In this document: positions 41,183 through 50,148 of the stretch, piece after piece
Layout of the letters: every line of letters starts with the position of its first letter
Position numbering within the stretch: the stretch's first letter is position 1
Source: JASHPR01 sp963815375
GTDB lineage: Bacteria; Actinomycetota; Actinomycetes; Streptosporangiales; Streptosporangiaceae
DNA length: 64,000 nt
Direction: 5' to 3'
Assembly (NCBI GenBank): GCA_963815375.1
Contig: CAWFGX010000001.1
Location: 1,054,001 to 1,118,000, forward strand
Position numbers and translations under genes: made by a program
Notes under the pieces: generated by a model
The model's database searches: none
Seen by the model: only the letters and a program-made list of their open reading frames with translations
Told to the model about the DNA's origin: nothing

Positions 41183-42879
41183 CAGTCTGGTGGCCGCGCG
41201 CTCTGCTTCTTCGAAGGCAGCGCGTGGCGGCCAGGCGGGGATCCAGACCAGCGGAACCGCAGCGCTGACGGGACGGCTGGGCCTGTGGCGCGCCTGGCCG
41301 TCACGCGCGGCTCGCCGTCCGAACCTTGGGGGGCCGGTACCTGGGCGTCGGCGCGTTCGGCGGCGACGCCACCGGGGTCAGTGTGGCCCGGGTCGTAGCT
41401 GCCGAAGCTATAGCCGCCAGAGCCGCCCGCCCCGTGCGTCTCGGGGCTGTACCTGCCCGGGTCATAGCCGCCAGGAGCACCTGCGCGCTGGGCTGACGGA
41501 CGGCGGCCCGCGACAAGCCGGGTCATGGTGGTGGCGATGACCGCCATGCAGGCCGCGGCCAGCGCACAGAAGAGCACGAGCGGCTGCAGGCCGCGCTGGG
41601 CCACCGGAGGCGGCGGAACCGCGGCCGCGCCACCGCCGAAGTGACTGGCCGCTGCGATCCCTGCGGTCAGCGGGCTGGTGTTGCTGGCCGGCACGAGCGT
41701 GCTGTCGCCGTGCGATGAGCTGCTGTGCACCGCGGCGGGCGAGGATGTGGCCGGCGACCCGGCACCGGCAGGCGTGGCGCCGTGCGACAGCGGAACCGGT
41801 GCCCCTGGTCCCACCAGGCCGTGGGCTGACAGTTGCGCCGCCATGGCCAGCGCGGCTGCGGCATCCACCGTGCCGAAACCGACCTGCTCGTCGTATCCGC
41901 CCGCCGGGCGGTTCGTGGTCGTGGTCGTGATCGCCTGCCGCACCAGGTCCGGCGGGAGGCCGGGGTAAGCCGCCTTGATCAGCGCTGCAACGCCCGCGGT
42001 CAGCGCGCACGCCGGGCTGGTGCCGCTCACCAGCCAGTACTGCCCGTCCCTGCCCTGCGCCGGTACGTCAACGCCGGGGGCGGCGACCTCAACGGAGAGG
42101 TTGTCGCTGGAGAATCCAGCCGGTGCGCCGCCCTGGCTGAGCGCTGCCACGCCCATAACGCCTGGGTAGTCAGCCGGGAAGGAGTAGGGCGCGTGGCCCT
42201 GGCTTGCCGTGCTGGCATCGTCCCCGGAGTTGCCCGATGAGGCGATGACCACAACGCCGTGGTCCAGCGCCTCCTTCAGCGCTGACCGCACCGGCAGGCT
42301 CGGCATGCCGTAGCCGAGGGACATGCTGATCACGCTGGCGCCGTGGGACACCGCGTACGTGATCGCCTCCGCCAGCTCGTTCTGGATCTGTGTTTGCGGC
42401 TCGTGCTCGTAACTGGAAGCGCTGGGGTCTTTGGTGTCGGTAATCACGCGGATGGAGAGCACGTGCGCCTTCGGGGCGATACCGATGATGCCGCTGCCAC
42501 CGCCGTCATGGCCGTGACCCGCGATCAGCGACGCCATCCACGTCCCGTGCACACCCCAATCCGGGTTCGACTCCGGGGTGCTGACGCCGGTGTAGTCGGG
42601 ACCGGTGGTCACCGACCCGACGAGGTCGGACACGTGCGGGTCGACGCCGCTGTCGATCACCGCCACGGTTACGCCCTGACCCTGGGTCACCTTCCAGGCC
42701 GACTGGGCATTGATGGCGTCGAGGACCCACATCTGAGCGTCCCGCACGCTGTCGGCTTGCGCCGGGCTCGCGCCTGCGCTGATCACGGCCAGTGCTGAGC
42801 CGGCCGTGAGAGCGAAGAGCCCGGCCCGGCGCAGGAGCCTGGGCCGGCGCGGCCGCCTGGAGCGGCGGAATCTCAGCAT
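41182..42879 (-). CDS. Subtilisin-type S8 serine protease (mycosin-like, membrane-anchored)
   Basis: The 565-aa protein has a signal peptide (basic first 18 residues, hydrophobic core, PAQA cleavage) and a complete subtilase domain. Asp76 is in VAVIDSGVD, His111 in GVHGTWMAS, oxyanion Asn217 in SSGNSG and Ser288 in SGTSPACAL. A Ser/Pro-rich stretch follows. A C-terminal membrane helix (LVLFCALAAACMAVIA) leads to a Gly/Tyr-rich cytoplasmic tail. The layout is that of mycosins, but no type VII secretion genes are in view, so it may be a general envelope protease. It overlaps the preceding membrane-protein gene by 7 bp. Confidence 0.9.
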   Translation of the reverse strand: MLRFRRSRRPRRPRLLRRAGLFALTAGSALAVISAGASPAQADSVRDAQMWVLDAINAQSAWKVTQGQGVTVAVIDSGVDPHVSDLVGSVTTGPDYTGVSTPESNPDWGVHGTWMASLIAGHGHDGGGSGIIGIAPKAHVLSIRVITDTKDPSASSYEHEPQTQIQNELAEAITYAVSHGASVISMSLGYGMPSLPVRSALKEALDHGVVVIASSGNSGDDASTASQGHAPYSFPADYPGVMGVAALSQGGAPAGFSSDNLSVEVAAPGVDVPAQGRDGQYWLVSGTSPACALTAGVAALIKAAYPGLPPDLVRQAITTTTTNRPAGGYDEQVGFGTVDAAAALAMAAQLSAHGLVGPGAPVPLSHGATPAGAGSPATSSPAAVHSSSSHGDSTLVPASNTSPLTAGIAAASHFGGGAAAVPPPPVAQRGLQPLVLFCALAAACMAVIATTMTRLVAGRRPSAQRAGAPGGYDPGRYSPETHGAGGSGGYSFGSYDPGHTDPGGVAAERADAQVPAPQGSDGEPRVTARRATGPAVPSALRFRWSGSPPGRHALPSKKQSARPPD

Positions 42880-43670
42880 CCAGGGGCTCCAGGGCAGCGT
42901 GGCGCAGGCGGCGTGGAGGCGATGAGCGCCTCAACCGCGCCAGCAATACCCTCGGCGAAGCTGGTCATCTCCTCGTCCGCGTACGGGTCGGACGACACCG
43001 GCACCTGCGGTCTGCCGTCGACGTAGCCGACCGTCGACAGGACAAGGTAAGGGCCTTTGCTGACCGCCCAGGACAGCTGGCGCTGCTGGTCGCCGAACGC
43101 GCTGGCCAGAGTGTCGGGGAACGAGGCAGCGCGGACTCCGGCTAGCTGGCCGTGGCTGGATGACAGCGCGGCGACCGCGGACTGGGCGGCCGCTGCCCCC
43201 GGCATGACCGCCACGCCGACCGTGACCAGCAAGCTGTCGGTCTCATCGGTATAGGTCGCCCGGAGCATGACCACGCAGTGGCCGGCCACCAGCACCCGTG
43301 CCGCTGCCAGATCTGCCCCCGCGGCGCAGGGAGCTTGCGGGGCTATTCCCACGCGATTGGCGACCAGCGGCAGCTGGGAGCCGGCCGTGAGGTCGTAGTC
43401 GGGCAGCTGGTAGGAGACGAACGCAGGGAAGATCTTCCCGGCGGGCATCGTCCGCCAGCGCTTCGCGGTCTCCCAGGCGATGATCTGCTGTTGCTGCGCG
43501 GCCGTGAACCTGCGCGGCAGGACCTGGCTGGCGATGCCTGCCGCGGACGCGACCAGGCCCGCCAGGCCAAGGACCATGGCCGTCACCGTGATGATGGGGC
43601 GCCAGCCGCCGCGTCTCCGGCCCGCTAGCGCCCTGCCTGTGTTGGCCGGAGGCTCCGGCGGCATGGCCAC
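42873..43670 (-). CDS. Single-pass membrane protein of unknown function beside the S8 protease
   Basis: The 265-aa protein has a basic N-terminus, one membrane helix at ~25-48 (IITVTAMVLGLAGLVASAAG) and an extracytoplasmic domain. That domain has KIFPAFVSYQLP, a Cys pair (APCAAG and GHCVVML) that could form a disulfide, and SAFGDQQRQLSWAVSKGPYL. I do not recognise the family. It lies 25 bp after moeZ and overlaps the protease gene by 7 bp, so it is cotranscribed and probably works with the protease, for example as partner or substrate. Confidence 0.78.
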   Translation of the reverse strand: MAMPPEPPANTGRALAGRRRGGWRPIITVTAMVLGLAGLVASAAGIASQVLPRRFTAAQQQQIIAWETAKRWRTMPAGKIFPAFVSYQLPDYDLTAGSQLPLVANRVGIAPQAPCAAGADLAAARVLVAGHCVVMLRATYTDETDSLLVTVGVAVMPGAAAAQSAVAALSSSHGQLAGVRAASFPDTLASAFGDQQRQLSWAVSKGPYLVLSTVGYVDGRPQVPVSSDPYADEEMTSFAEGIAGAVEALIASTPPAPRCPGAPGC

Positions 43671-43695
43671 AGGGAAATGCTAAGGCCTGAACGCC

Positions 43696-44874
43696 TCAGT
43701 ACACGGGCAGAGACGGATCAACCTGATTGATCCACGCCAGGACACCGCCGCCGACATGGACAGCGTCGGAGAATCCGGCGTTTTTGACCACTGACAGGCA
43801 TTCGGCGCTGCGCGCTCCGCTCTTGCAGTGCAGCACGATCCTGCGGTCCTGAGGCAGCCGCTCGAGTGCCGAGCCAGTCAGGAACTGGTCCTTAGGGATA
43901 AGCACCGAGCCGGGGATGGACACGATCTCGTACTCGTTCGGCTCCCTGACATCGACCAGGAAGATCTTCTCGTCGTTATCGAGCATCTCCTTGAGCTCGG
44001 TCGCGGTGATCGTGGATCCCGACGCTGCCCGCTGCGCGTCCTCCGACAAAGTGCCGCAGAATGCGTCGTAATCAATCAATTCGGTAATCGTCGGGTTCTT
44101 GCCGCACACGGCGCAGTCGGGGTCCTTCTGGACGCGCACCGACCGGTAGCTCATTTCGAGCGCGTCATAAATCATCAGCCGGCCGGCAAGGGAGTCACCG
44201 ATGCCCGTGATGAGCTTGATGGCCTCGTTCACCTGGATAGAGCCGATGGAAGCGCACAGCACACCGAGGACGCCGCCCTCGGCGCACGACGGCACCATGC
44301 CTGGCGGCGGGGGCTCCGGGTACAGGCAGCGGTAGCAGGGTCCGTACTCCGCCCAGAACACGCTGGCCTGGCCGTCAAAGCGGTAGATCGAGCCCCAGAC
44401 ATATGGCTTGCCCAGCAGCACGCACGCGTCGTTGACCAGGTACCTCGTGGCGAAGTTGTCGGTGCCGTCCACGATCAGGTCGTACTGCGCGAAGATCTGC
44501 AGCGCGTTGTCGTTATCGAGCTGCTCCTCGTGCAGCACAACGTTGACGTACGGGTTGATTTCCGTGATCGTGTCACGGGCGGACTGTGCCTTCGGGCGGC
44601 CGATATCCGACTGGCCGTGGATAACCTGCCGCTGCAGGTTCGACTCGTCGACCACGTCGAAATCGATGACGCCGAGCGTGCCGACGCCAGCGGCGGCCAG
44701 GTACATCATCGCGGGCGACCCGAGACCGCCCGCTCCCACGCAGAGCACCCGGGCGTTCTTCAGGCGCTTCTGCCCGGTCATGCCGATATCCGGGATGATC
44801 AGGTGGCGCGAATAACGCCTGACTTCGTCGACCGTCAGCTCTTCGGCCGGCGCGACCAGCGGTGGCAACGACAC
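43696..44874 (-). CDS. moeZ: MoeZ adenylyltransferase/sulfurtransferase (MoeB-rhodanese fusion)
   Basis: The 392-aa protein has a ThiF/MoeB adenylation domain: ATP loop GAGGLGSP at 47-54, CYRCLYPEPPPPG, and zinc Cys pairs CYRC and CAVC. Its C-terminal rhodanese domain has persulfide Cys350 in CKSGARS. MoeZ activates C-terminal GG of small sulfur carriers such as MoaD2, ThiS or CysO and loads sulfur. Rhodanese fusion is the actinobacterial form. It heads a four-gene minus-strand series (moeZ, membrane protein, protease, ATL). The 208-bp gap to the divergent Rv3235-family gene carries its promoter. Confidence 0.94.
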   Translation of the reverse strand: MSLPPLVAPAEELTVDEVRRYSRHLIIPDIGMTGQKRLKNARVLCVGAGGLGSPAMMYLAAAGVGTLGVIDFDVVDESNLQRQVIHGQSDIGRPKAQSARDTITEINPYVNVVLHEEQLDNDNALQIFAQYDLIVDGTDNFATRYLVNDACVLLGKPYVWGSIYRFDGQASVFWAEYGPCYRCLYPEPPPPGMVPSCAEGGVLGVLCASIGSIQVNEAIKLITGIGDSLAGRLMIYDALEMSYRSVRVQKDPDCAVCGKNPTITELIDYDAFCGTLSEDAQRAASGSTITATELKEMLDNDEKIFLVDVREPNEYEIVSIPGSVLIPKDQFLTGSALERLPQDRRIVLHCKSGARSAECLSVVKNAGFSDAVHVGGGVLAWINQVDPSLPVY

Positions 44875-45082
44875 TGTGCTCTCTCCTGGGCTTTCTCATT
44901 GGGTCTGGTGTCCCACGGGAGTGAAACCAGCGCGCGGTCCGGCGCATTCCGCCGCGTTCGGTGCGCGCCCGGATCGTGCTCGCCGCCGGGAATGTCACCG
45001 GCGCCCGGTACAACACTGACATGCCGAGGCTCTGCGTGCCAACGGGGCGACCTGGCGGGAGCCCGTTTCTCCGGGAGGTTTC

Positions 45083-45868
45083 ATGCCACCACCGCCACCG
45101 ATTTCACAGCCGGAGCCAGTGCCGGAGGCCGTCGCGGTGCACCTGCTCGCGATCCCTGATTCCGCGCCGCCCTACGACGATGACAGGAGCCCGCCAAGCA
45201 GCATGAACGCATCCGACGCCGACCACGCCGGCCACGCCGGCCCGTTAGCCGACACCGGCCCCCAGGGCGCCCATACCCCGGCCAGCGGCCCCTCCGCAGG
45301 AGACAGCACCGCCACCGCCAGGGGCACCGCCACCGCCAAGGGCACCGCCACCGCCAAGGGCACCGCCCCGGCCAGCGCCACGACTGTCGGCGCCCCGGCA
45401 GACGGCGCCTGGGCCAGCGGTGGCCCCGCAGGCGGCGGCGCCTCCCTGGCCGACGGCGCAACCCCGGCGGACGGCCTGGCGCCGGACGCGCCCGGGTTGC
45501 TGCGGCCCGCCTCCCCGCAGCCGCCGGACGCGGGAGGCGCCTGGGCAGGCCAGTTCGCGCAGGTGCTCGCGGAGACGCTGGCCGGGTCGCGGGCCCAGGG
45601 CCAGATCGTGCCGTGGACGAGCGACCAGGCGCGGCGGCGTATCCGCCAGCTCGGGCCGATGCTGGCTGCCGGAACGGTGCCGCGGGTGCGGCGCGTGATG
45701 ACGACCTGCCCGGCTGCTGGCGTCGTTGAGATGACCGTGATCGTGGGGTTCGGGCCGAGAGTGCACGCGCTGGCCGTGCGGCTTGAGCGCGACGGGCCGC
45801 GTCACCTGCACGCGGCGCGCCACGCGGCGGCGCCCCGGTGGGTCTGCACCGCCATCGAGGCAGCCTGA
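45083..45868 (+). CDS. Rv3235-family (DUF6459-like) protein with long repetitive N-terminal region
   Basis: The 261-aa protein starts at ATG 45083 after CGGGAGG. Residues 1-150 are Ala/Gly/Pro/Asp-rich and disordered, including an 18-bp DNA repeat encoding GTATAK units (45305-45358). The conserved C-terminal domain reads WAGQFAQVLAETLAG, RVRRVMTTCPAAGVVEMTV, GFGPRVHALAVRLE and WVCTAIEAA. These are signatures of the Rv3235 family found near secA in actinobacteria. The function is unknown. Confidence 0.8.
   Translation: MPPPPPISQPEPVPEAVAVHLLAIPDSAPPYDDDRSPPSSMNASDADHAGHAGPLADTGPQGAHTPASGPSAGDSTATARGTATAKGTATAKGTAPASATTVGAPADGAWASGGPAGGGASLADGATPADGLAPDAPGLLRPASPQPPDAGGAWAGQFAQVLAETLAGSRAQGQIVPWTSDQARRRIRQLGPMLAAGTVPRVRRVMTTCPAAGVVEMTVIVGFGPRVHALAVRLERDGPRHLHAARHAAAPRWVCTAIEAA
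45305..45358 (+). repeat. Three tandem 18-bp units inside the Rv3235-family gene
   Basis: The unit GGCACCGCCACCGCCAAG occurs twice exactly and once with small changes, in frame, coding GTATAK. It is a slippage-prone tract in the disordered N-terminal region and could vary in copy number between strains. Confidence 0.8.
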
Positions 45869-45915
45869 TCCCTGCCTGCCCGCGATGCACTCGCCTGGGC
45901 AAAGACCCGCGGGAG

Positions 45916-45943
45916 CTGCCAGCCGTGGTGTCGCGGCTGGCAG
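45916..45943 (+). terminator. Hairpin terminator after the Rv3235-family gene
   Basis: CTGCCAGCCG (45916-45925) and CGGCTGGCAG (45934-45943) form a perfect 10-bp stem with an 8-nt loop, 47 bp after the stop. It has no T-tract. This is the main structure in the 324-bp gap 45869-46192, which otherwise holds a candidate promoter and no gene I can support. Confidence 0.6.
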
Positions 45944-45980
45944 TCGGGCTGCCTGCGCGAGTGCGCGCGGCGACGGGGCG

Positions 45981-46010
45981 TGACACTTGAGTCAAATGCC
46001 CGAATAATTA
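45981..46010 (+). promoter_or_regulatory. Candidate promoter for the PH-domain gene
   Basis: An AT-rich island contains TGACAC (45981-45986), an 18-bp spacer and TAATTA (46005-46010), which fits a sigma-70-type promoter. The near-palindrome TTGAGTCAA lies between the boxes and could be an operator. The 5' leader to the gene start at 46193 would be about 175 nt. Confidence 0.4.
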
Positions 46011-46192
46011 CTTTTACTGGAGCCGCGCCAGAAGAAGAATGTACTTGCAGTCCGGCCAGAGCCGGACCAATTGTACATTCTCAACTCCGCAGGAGGGCCC
46101 GGCAGCCAGCCACCCCGCGGGGGCCTGCCGCCAGATACCAGCGCCGGGGCCAGGACCTGCGGAAATCGCGAAGTGTCGTACTTCTTGCTGTA

Positions 46193-46726
46193 ATGCTGCC
46201 CGTGAAGGAGTCAGCAGCGACCGGCGGGGAGCTCCGCTGGTACCGGTTCAGCGATCAGATCTGGTACCGGACAGCGCACTTCGTCGTGTTCCTTGGCCTT
46301 ATCGCCGGTGGCCTGGCGTTCCAGGCGGCCTCCCGGGCAGGCGGGTGGCCGGAGGCAGTACCCGCAGCCCTGCTCGGCGCCGCGGCGGGGTGGGTGCTCG
46401 CCGCCGGGCTGCGGTCTGGTATCGGGGTGGGATCGGGCGGGGTAACGGTGCGCTCGGCTCTGGGGCGGTCCAGGCACGTGCCGTGGCCGGAGGTGGACGG
46501 CTTCCGGGCCGTGCGGGCACCGTTGTTCGACCTGTCGCCGCGCGGAACCCGCGCGGTCGCGGTGGTCTGCGGTGACGGAAGGCTGCTCACCACCGCGGGC
46601 TGCTACTTCGTGCGCTGGAGGAAGAAATCCGGCAACGAGAAACTGGTCGAGATGCTGGCGGCGCTGGAAGCTGAGCGGGCAGCGGCCGGGGAGCCCCAGC
46701 CGCCGTCCAAACTCACCGCCCAATAG
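46193..46726 (+). CDS. PH-domain-containing membrane protein
   Basis: I place the start at ATG 46193 (177 aa). The upstream in-frame extension is Arg/Pro-rich without support, and GTG 46202 is another possibility. Two membrane helices (about 28-70) are followed by a bacterial PH-like domain: GIGVGSGGVTVRSALGRSRH, VPWPEVDGFRAVRAPLFDL, then a Val/Gly-rich strand. This two-helix plus bPH2 layout is common in actinomycetes. The function is unknown. It faces secA across a strong bidirectional terminator. Confidence 0.75.
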   Translation: MLPVKESAATGGELRWYRFSDQIWYRTAHFVVFLGLIAGGLAFQAASRAGGWPEAVPAALLGAAAGWVLAAGLRSGIGVGSGGVTVRSALGRSRHVPWPEVDGFRAVRAPLFDLSPRGTRAVAVVCGDGRLLTTAGCYFVRWRKKSGNEKLVEMLAALEAERAAAGEPQPPSKLTAQ

Positions 46727-46779
46727 CGCCCCCGGGCGCGCGGATTCAGCGCACTTGACGCGCGGTGGCTGACCATTAC

Positions 46780-46820
46780 CCGGGAACCCTGTCCGCAGAT
46801 GCGGCGGACAGGATTCCCGG
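46780..46820. terminator. Strong bidirectional terminator between PH-domain gene and secA
   Basis: The left arm 46780-46796 (CCGGGAA, C, CCTGTCCGC) pairs with the right arm 46804-46820 (GCGGACAGG, A, TTCCCGG) around a 7-nt loop. This gives 16 base pairs with a single mismatch. It lies in the 121-bp gap between two convergent genes, so it can stop transcription from both sides. Confidence 0.85.
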
Positions 46821-46847
46821 CTAATCCGCCGGTCAGCTCACCGAGCT

Positions 46848-49800
46848 CTAGCGGTTACGCGGGTCGCCGTGGCACTGCTTGAACTTGCGGCCGGACCCGC
46901 ATGGGCACGGAGAGTTCCGTCCCACCTTGGAGTAGTCCGGGCCGCTGGCCGACTCGTTGCGCCGGACGGCCTTGCCGCTCGCGTCCTCGCTCGGCGCGCT
47001 GTACCGGAGTGCTGCCTGGCGCTGGGGCCGGTCCAGGCCGGGTGATGCCGCGAGGCCCGCAGGAACCCCTGGTGCGCCTGACGCCGGTGCAGGGCGTGGT
47101 GCCGCGGGGGTCTGCCCGGCTGCGCGCCGCGGGCTGGTCTTGGAATGCCGTCCGGGGCGTGAACCCTGCTGAGCAGAACCCCGGCCCGCCTGGCCGCCAC
47201 CCGCGGCCGGCCTCGACGGGGCCAGCCCGGTCCCGGCTGCGGCTGCATTCCCCACCACGGGGCCGCCCACCACGGGGCCGCCCACCACGGGGCCGCCCAC
47301 CACGGGGGCTGGCCCGGCGCCGGGCACGGAGCCGCCAGGACCCGCGCCAGCGGGCCTGGAGCCATTTCCGGCAACGACCTCGGTGCCGGCGCTGTCAGGA
47401 ACCGAGTCCTCGACGATGGGGTTGTCGTACGGCTCCAGCTGCAGGTGGAAGAGGTACTGAACCGACTCTTCCTTGATGCCGTCCATCATCACCGTGAACA
47501 TGTCGTAGCCCTCGCGCTGGTATTCCACCAGCGGGTCGCGCATCCCGTATCCGCGCAGGGTTATGCCCTCGCGCAGGTAGTCCATCTCGTACAGGTGCTC
47601 GCGCCACTTGCGGTCCAGCACCGACAGCACGACCCGCCGCTCCAGCTCGCGCATCCGCTCCGGGGTCAGCTCCTCCTCCCGGCGCTCGTAGGCCTCCAGC
47701 GCGTCTTCCTTGATCAGCTCGGATATCAGGTCGTCCGACAGGCCGGCCCGCTCCCCGCCGGCTTCGTCGATCGCCTGGTCGACCGTGATGCCACCGGGAT
47801 AGAGCTGGCCGAACGCGCGCCAGAGCTGGTCCAGGTCCCATTCCTCCGGGTAGCCGTCACGGGTCGCTTCGCCAACGTAATCGGTTACCACGTCCGCGAT
47901 GAAGCCGCGGATCTGATCGGTCAGATCGGCACCCTCGAGCACCTGGCGCCGCTCCTTGTAGATGACCTGGCGCTGCCGGTTCATCACGTCGTCGTACTTG
48001 AGCAGCTCCTTGCGGATCTCGAAGTTCTGCTGCTCGACCTGGGTCTGGGCGGACCGGATCGAGCGGCTCACGGTCTTCGACTCGATTGGCACCTCCGGCG
48101 GCTGCTTGAGCCACTCCATGAAGTGCGCGACCTTGTCGGCGTTGAACTTCAGCATGAGCTCGTCTTCGAGCGACAGGTAGAACCGCGACTCACCGGGGTC
48201 GCCCTGCCGCCCGGACCGGCCGCGCAGCTGGTTGTCGATCCGCCGCGACTCGTGCCGCTCGGTGCCGAGCACGTACAGCCCGCCGACCCCGACGACCTCT
48301 TCGTGTTCCTCAGCCACGGCCCGCTTGGCCTTGTCCACCGCTTCCGGCCACGCGTCCTCGAAGTCCTCGGGCGTGTCCGTGGGTGACAGGCCGCGCTGGT
48401 GCAGCTCCAGGTCGGCAATGAACTCGGGGTTGCCGCCGAGCATGATGTCGGTACCGCGGCCGGCCATGTTCGTGGCCACGGTGACCGCGCCCTTGCGGCC
48501 AGCCTGGGCGATGATCGTGGCCTCGCGCTCGTGGTACTTCGCGTTCAGGACCTCGTGCGAGATGCCCTTGCGCTTCAGCATCTTGGACACCAGCTCGGAC
48601 TTCTCCACGCTGGTGGTGCCGACGAGCACCGGCTGGCCCGCCTTGTTGCGCTCGGCGATGTCGTCGACCAGAGCACCGAACTTCGCGTCGGCGGTCTGGT
48701 ACACCACGTCGGGCTGGTCGGCCCGGATCATGGGCATGTTGGTCGGGATCGGGACCACGCCGAGCTTGTAGGTCTGGTGGAACTCGTTGGCCTCGGTCAT
48801 GGCGGTGCCCGTCATGCCCGCGAGCTTGTCGTACATGCGGAAGTAGTTCTGCAGCGTGATCGTGGCGAGAGTCTGGTCCTCGTCCTTGATCTGCACACCT
48901 TCTTTGGCCTCGATGGCCTGGTGCATGCCCTCGTTGTACCGCCGCCCGTGCAGGATCCGGCCGGTGAACTCGTCGACGATCAGGACCTCGCCGTTCATCA
49001 CGACGTAGTCCTTGTCCTTCTTGTAGAGCTCCTTGGCCTTGATCGCGTTGTTCAGGAAGCTGACCAGGTGAGTGTTCTTCGGCTCGTAGAGGTTGTCGAT
49101 GCCCAGCCAGTCCTCGACCTTTTCCACGCCGGATTCCATAATGCCGACCGTGCGCTTCTTCTCGTCGACCTCGTAATCGCCTTCGCCGTCCTCACCGCGG
49201 TGCAGCCTGGGCGCGATCTTGGCGAACTCGTGATACCAGCGGCTGTTCTGGTCGGCAGGACCGCTGATGATCAGGGGCGTGCGTGCCTCGTCGATCAGGA
49301 TTGAGTCGACCTCGTCCACGATCGCGAAGTTGTGACCCCTCTGCACGCAGTCAGCCAGGACCCAGGTCATGTGGTCCCTGAGGTAGTCGAAGCCGAACTC
49401 GTTGTTCGTGCCGTAGGTGATGTCGGCCGCGTACTGCTTGCGCCGGTCATCGGGCTCCATCTGGGCCAGAATCACGCCGACCTCGAGGCCCAGGAACCGG
49501 TGGACCCGCCCCATCCACTCCGAGTCGCGCTTGGCCAGGTAGTCGTTGACGGTCACGACGTGCACGCCTTTGCCTGACAGCGCGTTCAGGTACGCGGGCA
49601 GCACGGAGGTGAGAGTCTTGCCCTCACCGGTTCTCATCTCGGCGATGTTGCCCATGTGCAGCGCAGCGCCGCCCATGAGCTGCACGTCGAAATGCCGCTG
49701 GCCGAGCGTTCTCTTGGCGGCCTCGCGGACAGTTGCGAACGCCTCGGGCAACAGGTCATCGAGCGACTCGCCGTCCGCGTGCCGCTGCCGGTACTCGTCG

Positions 49801-49937
49801 GTCATCGCGCGCAGCTCAGCGTCGCTGAGCGTGGCGAAGTCCTCTTCGATCGAGTTGACCTGGTCGGCTATCCGCCTGAGTTTGCGCAGGATCTTGCCCT
49901 CGCCGGCACGGAGGACACTATCTATGATGGCTGGCAC
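46848..49937 (-). CDS. secA: Preprotein translocase ATPase SecA
   Basis: The 1029-aa SecA1-type motor starts at GTG 49937, with AGGAG about 11 nt upstream. It has MRTGEGKT (Lys107) as Walker A, VHVVTVNDYLAKRDSEWM, the DEVD box in FAIVDEVDSILIDEAR, and AGRGTDIMLGG in the second motor lobe. The C-terminal CPCGSGRKFKQCH is a zinc SEC-C module that contacts SecB-like factors or the ribosome. It drives Sec-dependent export through SecYEG. Between the scaffold and SEC-C lies a long Gly/Ala/Pro-rich linker (about residues 850-985) with tandem VVGGP repeats, longer than in most homologues. Confidence 0.97.
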   Translation of the reverse strand: MPAIIDSVLRAGEGKILRKLRRIADQVNSIEEDFATLSDAELRAMTDEYRQRHADGESLDDLLPEAFATVREAAKRTLGQRHFDVQLMGGAALHMGNIAEMRTGEGKTLTSVLPAYLNALSGKGVHVVTVNDYLAKRDSEWMGRVHRFLGLEVGVILAQMEPDDRRKQYAADITYGTNNEFGFDYLRDHMTWVLADCVQRGHNFAIVDEVDSILIDEARTPLIISGPADQNSRWYHEFAKIAPRLHRGEDGEGDYEVDEKKRTVGIMESGVEKVEDWLGIDNLYEPKNTHLVSFLNNAIKAKELYKKDKDYVVMNGEVLIVDEFTGRILHGRRYNEGMHQAIEAKEGVQIKDEDQTLATITLQNYFRMYDKLAGMTGTAMTEANEFHQTYKLGVVPIPTNMPMIRADQPDVVYQTADAKFGALVDDIAERNKAGQPVLVGTTSVEKSELVSKMLKRKGISHEVLNAKYHEREATIIAQAGRKGAVTVATNMAGRGTDIMLGGNPEFIADLELHQRGLSPTDTPEDFEDAWPEAVDKAKRAVAEEHEEVVGVGGLYVLGTERHESRRIDNQLRGRSGRQGDPGESRFYLSLEDELMLKFNADKVAHFMEWLKQPPEVPIESKTVSRSIRSAQTQVEQQNFEIRKELLKYDDVMNRQRQVIYKERRQVLEGADLTDQIRGFIADVVTDYVGEATRDGYPEEWDLDQLWRAFGQLYPGGITVDQAIDEAGGERAGLSDDLISELIKEDALEAYERREEELTPERMRELERRVVLSVLDRKWREHLYEMDYLREGITLRGYGMRDPLVEYQREGYDMFTVMMDGIKEESVQYLFHLQLEPYDNPIVEDSVPDSAGTEVVAGNGSRPAGAGPGGSVPGAGPAPVVGGPVVGGPVVGGPVVGNAAAAGTGLAPSRPAAGGGQAGRGSAQQGSRPGRHSKTSPRRAAGQTPAAPRPAPASGAPGVPAGLAASPGLDRPQRQAALRYSAPSEDASGKAVRRNESASGPDYSKVGRNSPCPCGSGRKFKQCHGDPRNR
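47251..47310 (-). repeat. Four tandem 15-bp units in the SecA linker
   Basis: CCCACCACGGGGCCG is repeated three times exactly and a fourth time with changes. On the coding strand it encodes successive GGPVV pentapeptides. It is in frame, so copy-number change would alter only linker length. Confidence 0.9.
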
Positions 49938-50148
49938 TTGCGTCGCGCTCCTCGCGGATCGTCTGGCTGTGGGCGCGGCGTGCCCGCCTCGACGCAGCCG
50001 CGGGCCGCAGGCAGGGACGGCCGGACGGCATCGCGGCAGGCTTCTGACGCCGTGCCTACAGCCATGGTAGGCGAGACCCGGGGTGATGCCGAGTTATCGT
50101 CGCCAGGCCGATACCTTAGGAGGCACGCGTGCAGCGGAGGAGAGGGGC

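Noticed and set aside
41182..43670. Type VII secretion (ESX) locus around the mycosin-like protease
   Set aside because: No EccB/C/D/E, EsxA/B, PE or PPE-like genes occur in the neighbourhood.
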